Origin: Pseudomonadota bacterium | GTDB lineage: Bacteria; Pseudomonadota; Gammaproteobacteria; Pseudomonadales; Halieaceae | Assembly (NCBI GenBank): GCA_002862405.1 | Contig: PKCZ01000032.1 | Location: 1-39,244, forward strand | Direction of reading: 5' to 3' | DNA: 39,244 nucleotides | In this document: one piece after another, positions 24,581 to 33,760 of the stretch | Layout: each line of letters starts with the position of its first letter | Numbering within the stretch: position 1 is the stretch's first letter | Program-made: the position numbers and the translations under genes | Notes under the pieces: model-generated | The model's database searches: none | What the model was told of the DNA's origin: nothing | Seen by the model: only the letters and a program-made list of their open reading frames with translations

Positions 24581-25234
24581 TTATTCCTCGTCAATACTGT
24601 CGGCCTCGGGCCAGGACCACCCTCCGAGCGCCTGCCACCGATTAACGATCCCTGCGAACAATTCCGCGGTCTTTTGCGCGTCGTAGTCGGCTGAGTGTGC
24701 TTCGCTATTACTAAATTCTATGCCAGCTCTTTTACAGGCCTGCGCGAGCACCGTGTGTCCGTAGGCCAGACCCGCTAGTGTTGATGTATCGAAGTAAGAA
24801 AAGGGGTGAAAAGGATTTCGCTTGATTTGACACCGTTCGGTCGCCGCGTTCAAAAAGCCCGCGTCAAAATGCGCATTGTGTCCGACTAGGATCGCTCGGT
24901 TACAGCCTTTGTCTTTCACTTCGCGCCGAACCTCACCAAAGATATCGCCCAGCGCGATTTCCTCGGGTACTGCTTCGCGTAGTGGGTTTTCCGGATCTAT
25001 CCCCGTGAATTCAAGCGCTGAAGGCTCAAGATTGGCACCTTCGAAGGGGTCGACATTTCTTGCGATGGTGTGACTGACAGACAGTTGCCCTGTGTCATCC
25101 AGTTCGAAAAAGGTCGCAGCGATCTCAAGAATGCCGTCGGTACTTGCGTTGAACCCACCCGTTTCAAGATCCACGACGACCGGGAGGAAACCACGGAATC
25201 GGTGTTTAAAGAGAACGGAAGAGGCGTCGCTCAT
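24581..25234 (-). CDS. rnt: Ribonuclease T
   Basis: RNase T is a DEDD-family 3'-5' exonuclease that trims the ends of tRNA and other stable RNAs. The 217-residue protein has Exo I DLETGG (D22, E24), Exo II HNAHFDAGFL (D124) and Exo III HSADYD (H180, D185). This is the DEDDh set, and the length matches E. coli (215). The ATG at 25234 overlaps the pyrC TGA (ATGA) and is preferred; an in-frame ATG at 25255 would place seven more residues inside pyrC. The gene is cotranscribed with pyrC, a pairing common in gammaproteobacteria. Confidence 0.94.
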   Translation of the reverse strand: MSDASSVLFKHRFRGFLPVVVDLETGGFNASTDGILEIAATFFELDDTGQLSVSHTIARNVDPFEGANLEPSALEFTGIDPENPLREAVPEEIALGDIFGEVRREVKDKGCNRAILVGHNAHFDAGFLNAATERCQIKRNPFHPFSYFDTSTLAGLAYGHTVLAQACKRAGIEFSNSEAHSADYDAQKTAELFAGIVNRWQALGGWSWPEADSIDEE

Positions 25235-26271
25235 TGAGTCTTTTCCAGTCGCCATTTGAGGAGTTCACCGGCACGCAGCGGCACCACGGTGCTGGGCCCA
25301 AACTGGAGACTCTCAGGACTCAGATGATCGACTTTGACAAGATCGATGGTCTCTTCATTTCGCGCTCTTCCGTAGAAGTCGGCGCCAAAGTGACTGGTAA
25401 AGGCCTCCAATTTATCGAGACTGTTCTCCTCCTCGAAGACCTCGGCATACAGCGGAATCGCCGCGTGTGCGCTGTAGCAACCGGCACATCCGCAGGAGGA
25501 TTCCTTTGTTTCGACGGTGTGTGGCGCTGAGTCTGTGCCAATGAAGAACTTTGGATTACCTGAGGTTGCCGCTCGCCTTAACGCTTCTTTGTGTTGACGT
25601 CGTTTGAGGACAGGAAGGCAAAAAAGGTGCGGTCTAATACCGCCGACTAGCATGTCGTTTCGATCAAAGAGTAAGTGTTGCGGTGTAATCGTTGCCGCTA
25701 CTCCGGGTCTCGACTCCGTGACAAAATTCACCGAGTCCTCGGTGGTAATGTGCTCGAGAATGACCCGTAATTCCGGGAGTTCCTCAGTTAGAGGTGCCAG
25801 AGTCCGCTCGATAAATTTTGCCTCCCGATCGAAGATATCCACATCCGGATCGGTCACTTCCCCGTGAATAAGCAGGGGTACATTATGCGACTGCATGGCT
25901 TCAAGCGTGGGTTTCAGTGTCTCTAGGCCTGTTACACCGGCGGCTGAGTTTGTCGTCGCACCAGCGGGGTAGAGTTTTACACCGCAGACGAGATTAGACT
26001 GGGCGGCCGCTGCAATATCGTCGGGGGTGGTGCTGTCGGTCAGATACAAGGTCATAAGGGGTTCAAATTGAGGAAACCCCTCTAACGCTGCCATGATCCT
26101 GCTGTGGTAAGCGTTAGCGTCAGCGACATTTTTGACCGGGGGCGTCAGATTCGGCATCACGACTACACGATTTGCCCAGGCTGCAACGTCGTTAACCGTG
26201 CGCTCTAGCATGTCGCCATCGCGTAAATGTATATGCCAGTCATCGGGCTTAGTAATCGTAATGCGGGACAT
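25231..26271 (-). CDS. pyrC: Dihydroorotase (class II)
   Basis: PyrC closes carbamoyl-aspartate to dihydroorotate in pyrimidine synthesis. The 346-residue amidohydrolase has DDWHIHLRDG near the start (zinc ligands H13 and H15), GVKLYPAGATTNS with the carbamylated lysine at 99, then HGEVTD and IGTDSAPH. These are the E. coli-type (class II) signatures. The ATG at 26271 is preceded by GAAGGT. It is divergent from argG across 102 bp; I see no convincing operator there. Confidence 0.95.
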   Translation of the reverse strand: MSRITITKPDDWHIHLRDGDMLERTVNDVAAWANRVVVMPNLTPPVKNVADANAYHSRIMAALEGFPQFEPLMTLYLTDSTTPDDIAAAAQSNLVCGVKLYPAGATTNSAAGVTGLETLKPTLEAMQSHNVPLLIHGEVTDPDVDIFDREAKFIERTLAPLTEELPELRVILEHITTEDSVNFVTESRPGVAATITPQHLLFDRNDMLVGGIRPHLFCLPVLKRRQHKEALRRAATSGNPKFFIGTDSAPHTVETKESSCGCAGCYSAHAAIPLYAEVFEEENSLDKLEAFTSHFGADFYGRARNEETIDLVKVDHLSPESLQFGPSTVVPLRAGELLKWRLEKTQ

Positions 26272-26373
26272 TTTTCGACCTTCAGTGACGCGTGGGCATT
26301 AGTTTAACAGTGATCGACTGTCCATCGGGCGTCGCCCCGCGTAAACTTCTCGCCGAATTTACAGGAGTCGTCA

Positions 26374-27603
26374 ATGAGCAGCGTTAATAAAGTCGTTCTG
26401 GCCTATTCAGGAGGCCTGGATACCTCGGTGATCGTTCGATGGTTGCACGATACCTATGATTGCGAGGTTGTGACGTTTACGGCGGACATTGGTCAAGGTG
26501 AGGAAGTCGAGCCGGCGCGTGCTAAAGCTGAAGCCTTGGGTGTCAAAGAGATTTACATTGACGATTTGCGGGAAGAATTTGTCCGCGATTTTGTCTTTCC
26601 CATGTTCCGAGGTAATACGATTTACGAGGGCGAGTATCTACTTGGCACGTCGATTGCTCGACCCTTGATAGCAAAGCGACTCGTTGAAATTGCCAATGAA
26701 ACGGGCGCGGATGCGATATCGCATGGCGCTACTGGAAAGGGTAATGATCAAATTCGATTTGAATTGGGCGCCTATGCACTAAAGCCGGGCATTCAAGTGA
26801 TTGCTCCTTGGCGGGAGTGGGACTTGAACTCGCGTGAGTCCCTAATGGCCTATTGTACTGAACGCTCGATTCCAGTTGATTTCTCTTCTGCTTCGAAGAA
26901 GTCTCCGTATTCCATGGATGCAAATTTGCTCCACATTTCCTACGAGGGTGGTGTTCTTGAAGATCCCTGGTGTCCACCGGAGGAATCCATGTGGCGTTGG
27001 TCGGTGTCTCCCAAAGCCGCGCCTGACACAGGCGTCGAACTGACGCTCAGGTTTGAGGCGGGCGATGTTGTAGCGATTGATGGTGAGCCGATGTCCCCTG
27101 CTACGGTGCTTGCGCATTTAAACGAAGTGGGTGGCGCGCATGGTGTGGGTCGCTTAGATATTGTTGAAAACCGTTACGTAGGGATGAAGTCTCGCGGTTG
27201 TTATGAAACCCCGGGCGGTACCATTTTGTTGCGTGCGCACCGTGCTATTGAGTCTCTAACGCTCGATCGCGAGGTGGCTCATTTAAAGGACGAGTTGATG
27301 CCACGTTACGCAAAATTAATTTATAACGGGTACTGGTGGGCACCGGAGCGCCTTATGCTGCAGGCGGCCATCGATGACTCGCAAACGGTAGTTAATGGTG
27401 ATGTTCGCGTCCTGTTGTATAAAGGAAACGTTATAGTGACCGGACGCCGATCAGCCGATTCGTTGTTTGATGATGCAATCGCAACGTTTGAGGATGACGC
27501 GGGTAAATACGATCAGGCAGATGCCGAAGGCTTCATTAAACTGAACGCATTACGTCTGCGGATTGCTGCTGAGAAAGGGCGATCTGTACTAGGCGGCGAG
27601 TAG
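26374..27603 (+). CDS. argG: Argininosuccinate synthase
   Basis: ArgG joins citrulline and aspartate with ATP in arginine synthesis. The 409-residue protein has the N-type ATP pyrophosphatase P-loop AYSGGLDTS at 10-18, then [15 protein letters not shown] and [15 protein letters not shown]. Its length fits the widespread 400-residue form rather than the 447-residue E. coli type. The ATG follows ACAGGAG. It is 47 bp upstream of the monooxygenase gene, and no terminator is visible between them. Confidence 0.95.
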   Translation: MSSVNKVVLAYSGGLDTSVIVRWLHDTYDCEVVTFTADIGQGEEVEPARAKAEALGVKEIYIDDLREEFVRDFVFPMFRGNTIYEGEYLLGTSIARPLIAKRLVEIANETGADAISHGATGKGNDQIRFELGAYALKPGIQVIAPWREWDLNSRESLMAYCTERSIPVDFSSASKKSPYSMDANLLHISYEGGVLEDPWCPPEESMWRWSVSPKAAPDTGVELTLRFEAGDVVAIDGEPMSPATVLAHLNEVGGAHGVGRLDIVENRYVGMKSRGCYETPGGTILLRAHRAIESLTLDREVAHLKDELMPRYAKLIYNGYWWAPERLMLQAAIDDSQTVVNGDVRVLLYKGNVIVTGRRSADSLFDDAIATFEDDAGKYDQADAEGFIKLNALRLRIAAEKGRSVLGGE

Positions 27604-27650
27604 CGAGAGCCCTCGGCCGATAGCTTGCAACGAATAAAAAGGCATACGGT

Positions 27651-29165
27651 ATGAACAATACGCCAGAAACAGCGATCCATACGGACGTAATGATTGTGGG
27701 AGCTGGGCTCTCGGGCATCGGCTCTGCGGTTCATTTGCAGAAGAACTGCCCCAACCGTAATTACATGATCATCGAGCGACGCGAGGCTATCGGCGGTACC
27801 TGGGACCTTTTCAAGTACCCAGGGATTCGCTCCGATTCGGATATGCACACGCTGGGTTACAACTTCAAACCGTGGCGCGCTGCAAAGGCGATTGCTGATG
27901 GGCCTTCCATTTGGAACTACGTGAATGAGACCGCAGACGAATACGGTATCAGGGACCAGATTCGTTTTGGTCATAAACTGATTGCCTCCTCCTGGTCGAC
28001 AGAATCGGCCTCGTGGCTACTGACGGTTGAGACTGGCAATGGTGGAACTCAGTACTTCAGTTGTAATTTCCTCTTGATGTGTGCCGGCTATTACAACTAT
28101 GACGCAGGCCATCAACCCAAATTTCAGGGTCGTGATGACTTCCAAGGGATCTGGGTCCACCCCCAATTCTGGCCCGAGGATCTCGACTACACAGGTAAGA
28201 AGGTGGTTGTCATAGGAAGCGGTGCGACTGCAATGACCTTGGTTCCTAATATGTCGCAGCTTGCTGAAAAGGTCACCATGGTTCAGCGTTCGCCGACCTA
28301 TGTTGTGTCGAGACCGTCGGTGGACCGTGTTGCTAATTTCTTGCGCGCGATCATGCCGTCGAGTTGGGCTTACGGTCTGGTTCGTCTCCGCAACACACTA
28401 TGGCAGCAGATCATTTACAACCGGACGCGAACCAATCCGGATAGCGTGGCACAAGTCTTACTCGAAGACGTTGAAAAGGCCGTAGGTGACATCGTAGACG
28501 TCAAGAAACACTTCACACCGACCTACAACCCCTGGGATCAGCGTCTGTGCTTAGTACCAGATGATGATTTGTTTACTGCGCTGCGGACCGGTAAGGCCGA
28601 GGTAGTGACCGATACAATTTCGCATATTGATGCGACAGGACTGGTTACCGGCTCGGGCGAACACGTTGACGCGGATATTATTGTTTCCGCAACGGGCATC
28701 GAGCTTCTGAACTTGGGTGGCGCTGATTTCACGGTCGATGGCAAGCCAGTGAATTTCGCGGATGAATGGACCTACAAAGGGGTCATGTGTTCCAACATCC
28801 CTAACATGGTTCAAACCTTTGGTTACATCAACGCATCATGGACCTTACGCGCCGACCTCACTGCAGAGTGGGTTTGTCGGGTGCTTAACCATATGGAAGA
28901 GTTTGGGTTTGAGCAGGCAACTCCTCGAGTCCCCGAGTTGTTGGCGAAGACCATGGAGAAGCGTTACTGGATACATGATTTTTCCGCTGGGTACATGCAG
29001 CGAATGATGCCCAAGCTGCCTCGCCAGGGAACTCAGATGCCTTGGGTTAATCCGCAAAACTATCGGAAAGACAAGAAGATGTTTCGCGGCAGTGCCATCT
29101 CTGACGGCGCCTTGATTTTCACATCGCGTCACGCTGAAGCAGAGCCGCTGAAAGCAGCGAGCTAA
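27651..29165 (+). CDS. Flavin-containing Baeyer-Villiger-type monooxygenase
   Basis: This 504-residue class B flavoprotein would insert oxygen into ketones or oxidise sulfur or nitrogen atoms using NADPH and O2. The FAD site is VGAGLSGIG (GxGxxG, 17-22). The fingerprint FxGxxxHxxxWP is matched at 164-175 (FQGIWVHPQFWP), and the NADPH site is VVIGSGATA (189-194). The short N-terminal region and IGGTWDLFKYPGIRSDSDM place it near the EthA-type group. Substrate unknown. The start region is A-rich and contains AATAAAAA before the GG of a weak ribosome site. Confidence 0.88.
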   Translation: MNNTPETAIHTDVMIVGAGLSGIGSAVHLQKNCPNRNYMIIERREAIGGTWDLFKYPGIRSDSDMHTLGYNFKPWRAAKAIADGPSIWNYVNETADEYGIRDQIRFGHKLIASSWSTESASWLLTVETGNGGTQYFSCNFLLMCAGYYNYDAGHQPKFQGRDDFQGIWVHPQFWPEDLDYTGKKVVVIGSGATAMTLVPNMSQLAEKVTMVQRSPTYVVSRPSVDRVANFLRAIMPSSWAYGLVRLRNTLWQQIIYNRTRTNPDSVAQVLLEDVEKAVGDIVDVKKHFTPTYNPWDQRLCLVPDDDLFTALRTGKAEVVTDTISHIDATGLVTGSGEHVDADIIVSATGIELLNLGGADFTVDGKPVNFADEWTYKGVMCSNIPNMVQTFGYINASWTLRADLTAEWVCRVLNHMEEFGFEQATPRVPELLAKTMEKRYWIHDFSAGYMQRMMPKLPRQGTQMPWVNPQNYRKDKKMFRGSAISDGALIFTSRHAEAEPLKAAS

Positions 29166-29170
29166 GTGTC

Positions 29171-29365
29171 ATGGATAGGGCACTTCAAGAGTCATACATT
29201 GACTGTCCCTATTGCTGGGAGTCTATCTCTGTTTTGCTGAACCCAGAGGACTTGGGGGAGCAGTACATTGAAGATTGTCAGGTCTGTTGTCGGCCCATCG
29301 AGTTCCTGATTACACAAGGTGGCATGGGTGAGCTCATGGCCGTGGTATCGGCCGACTCGGAATAA
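29171..29365 (+). CDS. CPXCG-motif cysteine-rich small protein
   Basis: This 64-residue protein has a CPYC knuckle at 12-15 and a CQVCC knuckle at 36-40, the two metal-binding ends of the CPXCG family; the second is followed by RPIEF. It probably binds one zinc; the function is unknown. It starts 5 bp after the monooxygenase stop, so it is likely on the same mRNA. The ribosome site is weak. Confidence 0.82.
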   Translation: MDRALQESYIDCPYCWESISVLLNPEDLGEQYIEDCQVCCRPIEFLITQGGMGELMAVVSADSE

Positions 29366-29432
29366 TACGGCTACCTGTTGCTCTGCACGTAGCTGGCTCA
29401 TTCTTATGGATAGGTTGAACAGGCGGCCCTTT

Positions 29433-29894
29433 ATGATGATGCGAAAGACTCTGGTGACTTTTTCAAAAATGTTTGGCCCTAGTATCCTGGCACTGATGCT
29501 ATTGCTTTCTAATAGTTCCCTAGCCGCTGAACGGAAAATTGAAACTACTGTCTTAGCGAAGTCGACGCAAGACTGGGGTGGCTCGGTACTAGAGCACTAC
29601 GCTGAAGGTCAACCAGAAGTCACCATAGCGCGAGTGACAATTCCTGCCGGCATGGCATTGCCACTCCACGAGCATCCGTTTATGACTGCTGGTGTCGTTC
29701 TAAAAGGGATCATTGAAGTGAGAACCGACAGCGGGAAAACACATATTGCGCGAGCGGGCGATGCTGTTGTCGAATTGGTGAATCAGCCGCATGGTGGCGC
29801 CAATATCGGCGATGAAGATACGGTGATTTTAGTGGTGTATGCGGGGGTTGAAGGTCAGCCGGTAACGGTACCGATTACCCAGACAGCGCCTTAA
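29433..29894 (+). CDS. Secreted cupin-domain protein
   Basis: This 153-residue protein has an N-terminal signal peptide (MMMRKTLVTF, then the hydrophobic SILALMLLL, with likely cleavage after SLAA near residue 32). A single beta-barrel cupin follows. PLHEHPF supplies H79 and H81, and QPHGG supplies H120, as likely metal ligands. It is probably periplasmic; whether it is an enzyme or a sensor is unknown. The start is one of three consecutive ATGs (29433, 29436, 29439); upstream in-frame codons overlap the CPXCG gene and would spoil the signal peptide. Confidence 0.78.
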   Translation: MMMRKTLVTFSKMFGPSILALMLLLSNSSLAAERKIETTVLAKSTQDWGGSVLEHYAEGQPEVTIARVTIPAGMALPLHEHPFMTAGVVLKGIIEVRTDSGKTHIARAGDAVVELVNQPHGGANIGDEDTVILVVYAGVEGQPVTVPITQTAP

Positions 29895-29913
29895 AAGACG
29901 TTAACGCTTCAGT

Positions 29914-29936
29914 CCGAGCTCGTGCCGCGAGTTCGG
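29914..29936. terminator. Stem-loop between cupin gene and dnaE2 (weak terminator candidate)
   Basis: CCGAGCTCG (29914-29922) pairs with CGAGTTCGG (29928-29936) over 9 bp with one G-U pair and a 5-base loop. Only a short CATTT follows, so the T-tract is poor. It lies in the 117-bp gap between two convergent genes, where little else is visible. Confidence 0.4.
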
Positions 29937-30011
29937 CATTTGATGCTGTTGTCATCCGACGGTTAATTCGGCTGCCTTTACAGCTTTTATGCAGCTATCA
30001 ATGAAAGCTCT

Positions 30012-33000
30012 TTAATGAAAGTCCCTCGACTTAACTGCTAGACGACTTAGTGCATGACTGTGGTCGTATAAGGCGCTGGCGATAACATGTATGACGCCGT
30101 CACGTGACTCGACGGTGCCCTTGATCAGTAGGAGTTGTGCGGTCATTAGTGCGGCTCTGAACCGTTCTTGAACGCCAGGCCAGACCACCACATTGATGTT
30201 TCCTGTTTCGTCTTCGAGTGTAAGAAATACAACACCTGATGCAGTTCCCGGTCGCTGGCGGCAGGTGACAAGCCCCGCGGTTCTTATAAAGCGGCGATTA
30301 CCCATCGTGATGAGCTCGGACTGTTTCCGACATTGATCGAACGGCGATTGTTGTCGTAAGAGTGCCAGGGGATGCGTGCGCAGGGTTAGACCGGTACTTT
30401 GATAATCAAATAAAACATTTTCCGTCATTGAGGGAGGTGCAATGGCGAAAGTACCCTCATCGGCAGACGAGTGCTCGTCGATCAGTAGCGGTTGGGCCTC
30501 TTTAACAGCCATGACAGCCCAATGTGTTTTGTGGCGATGTCCCGAGAGTGATGACAAGGCATCAGCAGCAGAGAGCGCCTCTAAATCGTCCTTATCCAGC
30601 TTTGCACGTCTTTTAAGATCTTTGACCGACTGGAAAAGCCCTGTGCGTCGAGTATCTATCAGTTGCTCTGCGCCGCGTTTGCTAAGTCCTTTAACCAACC
30701 GCAACCCTAACCGGATGGTGTTCTGCTGTGACGGCGGCGTCGACAGCAACTGGTGATCCCAGTCGCTCGCGTTAATGTCTACAGATAGCGCGCTAATACC
30801 GTGTCGCTCTGCGTCTTGGATGAGCTGTGAGGGCGTATAAAACCCCATGGGTTGGCTGTTGAGTAGGCCGACATAGAAGGCGCCAGGATGATGGCGCTTA
30901 AACCACGCAGATACGTACGCTAGCAAGGCGAAGCTAGCCGAGTGTGATTCTGGAAACCCGTAACCACCAAAGCCTTTAATTTGGTTGAAGAGCTGGTCCG
31001 CAAATTCTGCGCTATACCCTCGATTTAACATGCCTGTTTTGAGCTTGTTCTCGAAGGTCAGCAATTTGCTGTTCTTCCCCCAGTTGGTGATAGCCCTCCT
31101 AAGTGAGTCAGCTTCTCCGCCACTAAATCCAGCAGCCACCATGGCGAGTCGAATGACTTGCTCCTGAAAAATTGGCACGCCAAGCGTACTTTCAAGCACG
31201 GATTGGATCGCTGGATCTGGATAAGTAATGGGTTCTAAGCCGGCACGTCGCCTAAGGTAGGGATGGACCATATCGCCCTGGATAGGTCCCGGCCGAACAA
31301 TGGCAATTTCGATGACAAGGTCATAAAAGCAGCTCGGTTTTAAACGCGGGAGCATCGACATCTGCGCTCTGGATTCAATCTGAAACACACCCAAAGAGTC
31401 TCCGGTTTGCAGCATGCGGAAGGTGGCCTGATCGTCTTTTGGGATGTCCTGAATACTTCGAATAGCGGGCGTATTTCGCTGAATCAGAGCCAGTGTCTTA
31501 CGAATAGCCGAGAGCATCCCCAGCGCCAGGACATCTACTTTCAGTAAACCCAAGGCTTCGATGTCTTCTTTATCCCACTGAATGACGGTTCGGTTTGGCA
31601 TGCTGGCATTTTCGATAGGTACCAAATTTGAAATAGGGCCACGACTAATAACAAAGCCGCCGACATGCTGGGATAAATGCCGTGGAAATCCGAGGATTTG
31701 CTGAGTCATTTTTAAGAAAAGATCAGCCTGTTGACTGCTCGCCTGAATGCCTTGTTCCTTGAATTTGGCCGTGAGCTCTCGTTCTCGATTCCACCACGCG
31801 AGTGATTTAGCCAGGTCTTCTACGAAGACAGCGTCCATTCCGAGAGCCTTACCGACATCTCTTACGGCGCTGCGCGAACGGTAGGTGATGACTGTTGCTG
31901 CGAGGGCAGCGCGCCGGCGGGTATATTTTTCGTAAATGTACTGAATGACTTCTTCGCGTCGCTCATGCTCGAAGTCGACATCGATATCAGGCGGTTCATC
32001 GCGCTCCCGCGATATGAAGCGTTCGAATAGCAGTGATACATGTTCGGGCGACACTTCGGTAATGTGCAGGCAGTAACAGACGACAGAGTTAGCTGCTGAG
32101 CCTCGACCCTGGCACAAGATGCCCCTTCGGCGTGCGAAGTTGACAACGTCATAAACGGTGAGGAAGTAATACTCGTAGTTGAGTTCTGTGATGAGTTCGA
32201 GCTCGTACTCGATACGTTTGTGTATGTCACTTGGGACGCCGTTAGGCCAGCGTTTATTCGCGCCTTCTGAAACACACTCGCGCAAAAAGCTATTGGCTGA
32301 GTGGCCGTTCGGAACCACTTCTTCTGGGTATTCGTACCGAAGCTCATCTAGGCTGAAATGGCATTGCTGTGCCAGTCGCAAGGTCTCGCCAATCAGTTCA
32401 GGGGGGTAGAGTGGCAGCAGTTTATCGAGGCGCCTGAGATGTTGTTGACTATTACTCGACCGTCGTTTCCCAAGTTCCTGCACTGAACTGTTGTGTCGTA
32501 TGGCCGTTACGACATCGTGCAACATCTTTCTGCTCGCAGAGTGCATCTCCACACTGCCACAGGCGATGAGCGGTGCCTTTAGTTCAGAGGCAATCTGCTG
32601 TAACTCGGTTAGGCGTGTGGTGTCGTCGTGGTGTAGGAGCTGCGTAACCCCAATCCAGAACCGGTCAGCGAATCGGCGTGACAGTATGTCAGCGTGGTGT
32701 TTCTCCTCGTCAATGTGTGTTGGCAGCCAAATGATGAAGCAGCGCTTGAGGTGGAAATAAATATCGCGCAGGTGGGTCAGGTACTGCCCTTTCTCGCTAC
32801 GTCGACGCGAGCGACTGATCAGATTCGATAATTCACCGTAAGCTGCCCGTGATGGCGCAATAGCGACGAGTTTTAACCCTTCACTGACATTAAATTCACT
32901 GCCAATGATGAGTTTGAAATCGAGCTCTTTTGCCACGACATGTGCTTTGACAATACCTGCAAGAGAGCATTCGTCTGTGATCGCCAAGGCGGAATAACCC

Positions 33001-33092
33001 AAATGTACCGCCTGCTCCACCAGTTCGGACGGATGCGATGCGCCTCTGAGGAAGCTGTAGTTACTAAGGCAGTGGAGCTCGGCGTAGGACAT
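30012..33092 (-). CDS. dnaE2: Error-prone DNA polymerase DnaE2 (ImuC)
   Basis: This C-family polymerase copies damaged DNA together with ImuB during the SOS response. The 1026-residue protein has a PHP domain at the start (ELHCLSNYSFLRGASHP). The palm holds catalytic PDIDVDF and LLKVDVLALGMLS, followed by the fingers and a C-terminal OB-fold (about TAGLVTCRQRPGTASG). It is shorter than replicative DnaE (about 1160) and lacks its tail. The ATG at 33092 gives the expected MSYAELHCLSNYSFL start; the in-frame extension to 33143 runs through the LexA box and is rejected. A LexA box is centred about 16 bp upstream. Confidence 0.94.
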   Translation of the reverse strand: MSYAELHCLSNYSFLRGASHPSELVEQAVHLGYSALAITDECSLAGIVKAHVVAKELDFKLIIGSEFNVSEGLKLVAIAPSRAAYGELSNLISRSRRRSEKGQYLTHLRDIYFHLKRCFIIWLPTHIDEEKHHADILSRRFADRFWIGVTQLLHHDDTTRLTELQQIASELKAPLIACGSVEMHSASRKMLHDVVTAIRHNSSVQELGKRRSSNSQQHLRRLDKLLPLYPPELIGETLRLAQQCHFSLDELRYEYPEEVVPNGHSANSFLRECVSEGANKRWPNGVPSDIHKRIEYELELITELNYEYYFLTVYDVVNFARRRGILCQGRGSAANSVVCYCLHITEVSPEHVSLLFERFISRERDEPPDIDVDFEHERREEVIQYIYEKYTRRRAALAATVITYRSRSAVRDVGKALGMDAVFVEDLAKSLAWWNRERELTAKFKEQGIQASSQQADLFLKMTQQILGFPRHLSQHVGGFVISRGPISNLVPIENASMPNRTVIQWDKEDIEALGLLKVDVLALGMLSAIRKTLALIQRNTPAIRSIQDIPKDDQATFRMLQTGDSLGVFQIESRAQMSMLPRLKPSCFYDLVIEIAIVRPGPIQGDMVHPYLRRRAGLEPITYPDPAIQSVLESTLGVPIFQEQVIRLAMVAAGFSGGEADSLRRAITNWGKNSKLLTFENKLKTGMLNRGYSAEFADQLFNQIKGFGGYGFPESHSASFALLAYVSAWFKRHHPGAFYVGLLNSQPMGFYTPSQLIQDAERHGISALSVDINASDWDHQLLSTPPSQQNTIRLGLRLVKGLSKRGAEQLIDTRRTGLFQSVKDLKRRAKLDKDDLEALSAADALSSLSGHRHKTHWAVMAVKEAQPLLIDEHSSADEGTFAIAPPSMTENVLFDYQSTGLTLRTHPLALLRQQSPFDQCRKQSELITMGNRRFIRTAGLVTCRQRPGTASGVVFLTLEDETGNINVVVWPGVQERFRAALMTAQLLLIKGTVESRDGVIHVIASALYDHSHALSRLAVKSRDFH

Positions 33093-33098
33093 ATCAAA

Positions 33099-33118
33099 TA
33101 CTGTATTTTTATACAGTA
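33099..33118. promoter_or_regulatory. LexA (SOS) box at dnaE2 / lipocalin divergent promoters
   Basis: TACTGTATTTTTATACAGTA is a near-perfect LexA operator (TACTGT-N8-ACAGTA). On the minus strand a -10-like TATACT overlaps it for dnaE2. On the plus strand a perfect TATAAT (33117-33122) overlaps its right end and points toward the lipocalin gene. One site could therefore repress both genes. A plus-strand -35 is not clear. Confidence 0.9.
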
Positions 33119-33150
33119 TAATGACTTTGGCAATAAACCCCACATCGATT

Positions 33151-33175
33151 CAGTTGTCAGTCATACTGACGACTG
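33151..33175 (+). other. Hairpin in lipocalin leader
   Basis: GTCAGT (33156-33161) pairs with ACTGAC (33165-33170) around a CAT loop, and CAGT (33151-33154) with ACTG (33172-33175) extends it past one mismatch. It lies between the LexA box and the lipocalin ribosome site. No T-run follows, so it is not a terminator. Role unknown. Confidence 0.35.
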
Positions 33176-33202
33176 AATCTTCAAGTGAAGGAAGTTCACG
33201 CC

Positions 33203-33718
33203 ATGTTTAAACGGATAGTTACTGCCTGTATTGCTGTATTGATCATGGGTTGTACTGGTCTGCCCGATGATGTCGAGCCTGTCGTTGGTTTTGATTCTGA
33301 GCGTTACCTCGGCACATGGCATGAAATAGCCCGTCTCGATCACAGCTTTGAGCGCAACTTAGAGCGCGTTACGGCAACTTATGGCCTCAATGAAGACGGT
33401 TCAATTTCTGTGTTGAATAAGGGTTTTAACACGCAGAAAGGGGAGTGGCGACAAGCTGAAGGTGTGGCTAAGCCGATGGGATCCCGGGACGTGGGGCACC
33501 TCAAGGTTTCTTTTTTTGGCCCTTTCTATGGTACCTATGCTGTGTTTGAGCTGGCGGACGACTATAGCTATGCCTTTGTCTCGGGGTACAACACGGACTA
33601 CTTATGGCTTCTAGCGCGTGAACCGCAAGTAAGCCTGGAGGTACGTGAGCGATTTATTGCACAAAGCCAGTCGCTTGGGTTCGAAACAGACGATTTGATA
33701 TGGGTGGTGACCGAGTAA
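33203..33718 (+). CDS. blc: Outer-membrane lipocalin (Blc-like lipoprotein)
   Basis: Bacterial lipocalins such as Blc are membrane-anchored carriers of lysophospholipids or fatty acids. The 171-residue protein starts with a lipoprotein signal whose lipobox is LIMG-C17. Lipocalin hallmarks follow: RYLGTWHEIARLDHSFERNL (GxW), NKGFNTQKGEWRQAEGVAK, and the terminal WLLAREPQVS strand. The ATG at 33203 follows GAAGGAA; a GTG at 33185 is less likely. It is divergent from dnaE2 and convergent with imuB. A LexA box lies 85 bp upstream, so damage-linked expression is plausible. Confidence 0.9.
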   Translation: MFKRIVTACIAVLIMGCTGLPDDVEPVVGFDSERYLGTWHEIARLDHSFERNLERVTATYGLNEDGSISVLNKGFNTQKGEWRQAEGVAKPMGSRDVGHLKVSFFGPFYGTYAVFELADDYSYAFVSGYNTDYLWLLAREPQVSLEVRERFIAQSQSLGFETDDLIWVVTE

Positions 33719-33760
33719 ACTCGTCAGGTGAGTGGAGATATTACCCCGAACCACGTCATA

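Noticed and set aside
26272-26373. Looked for an arginine or pyrimidine operator between pyrC and argG
   Set aside because: Only a short GC-rich hairpin and no ARG-box-like palindrome were found, so no site is reported.
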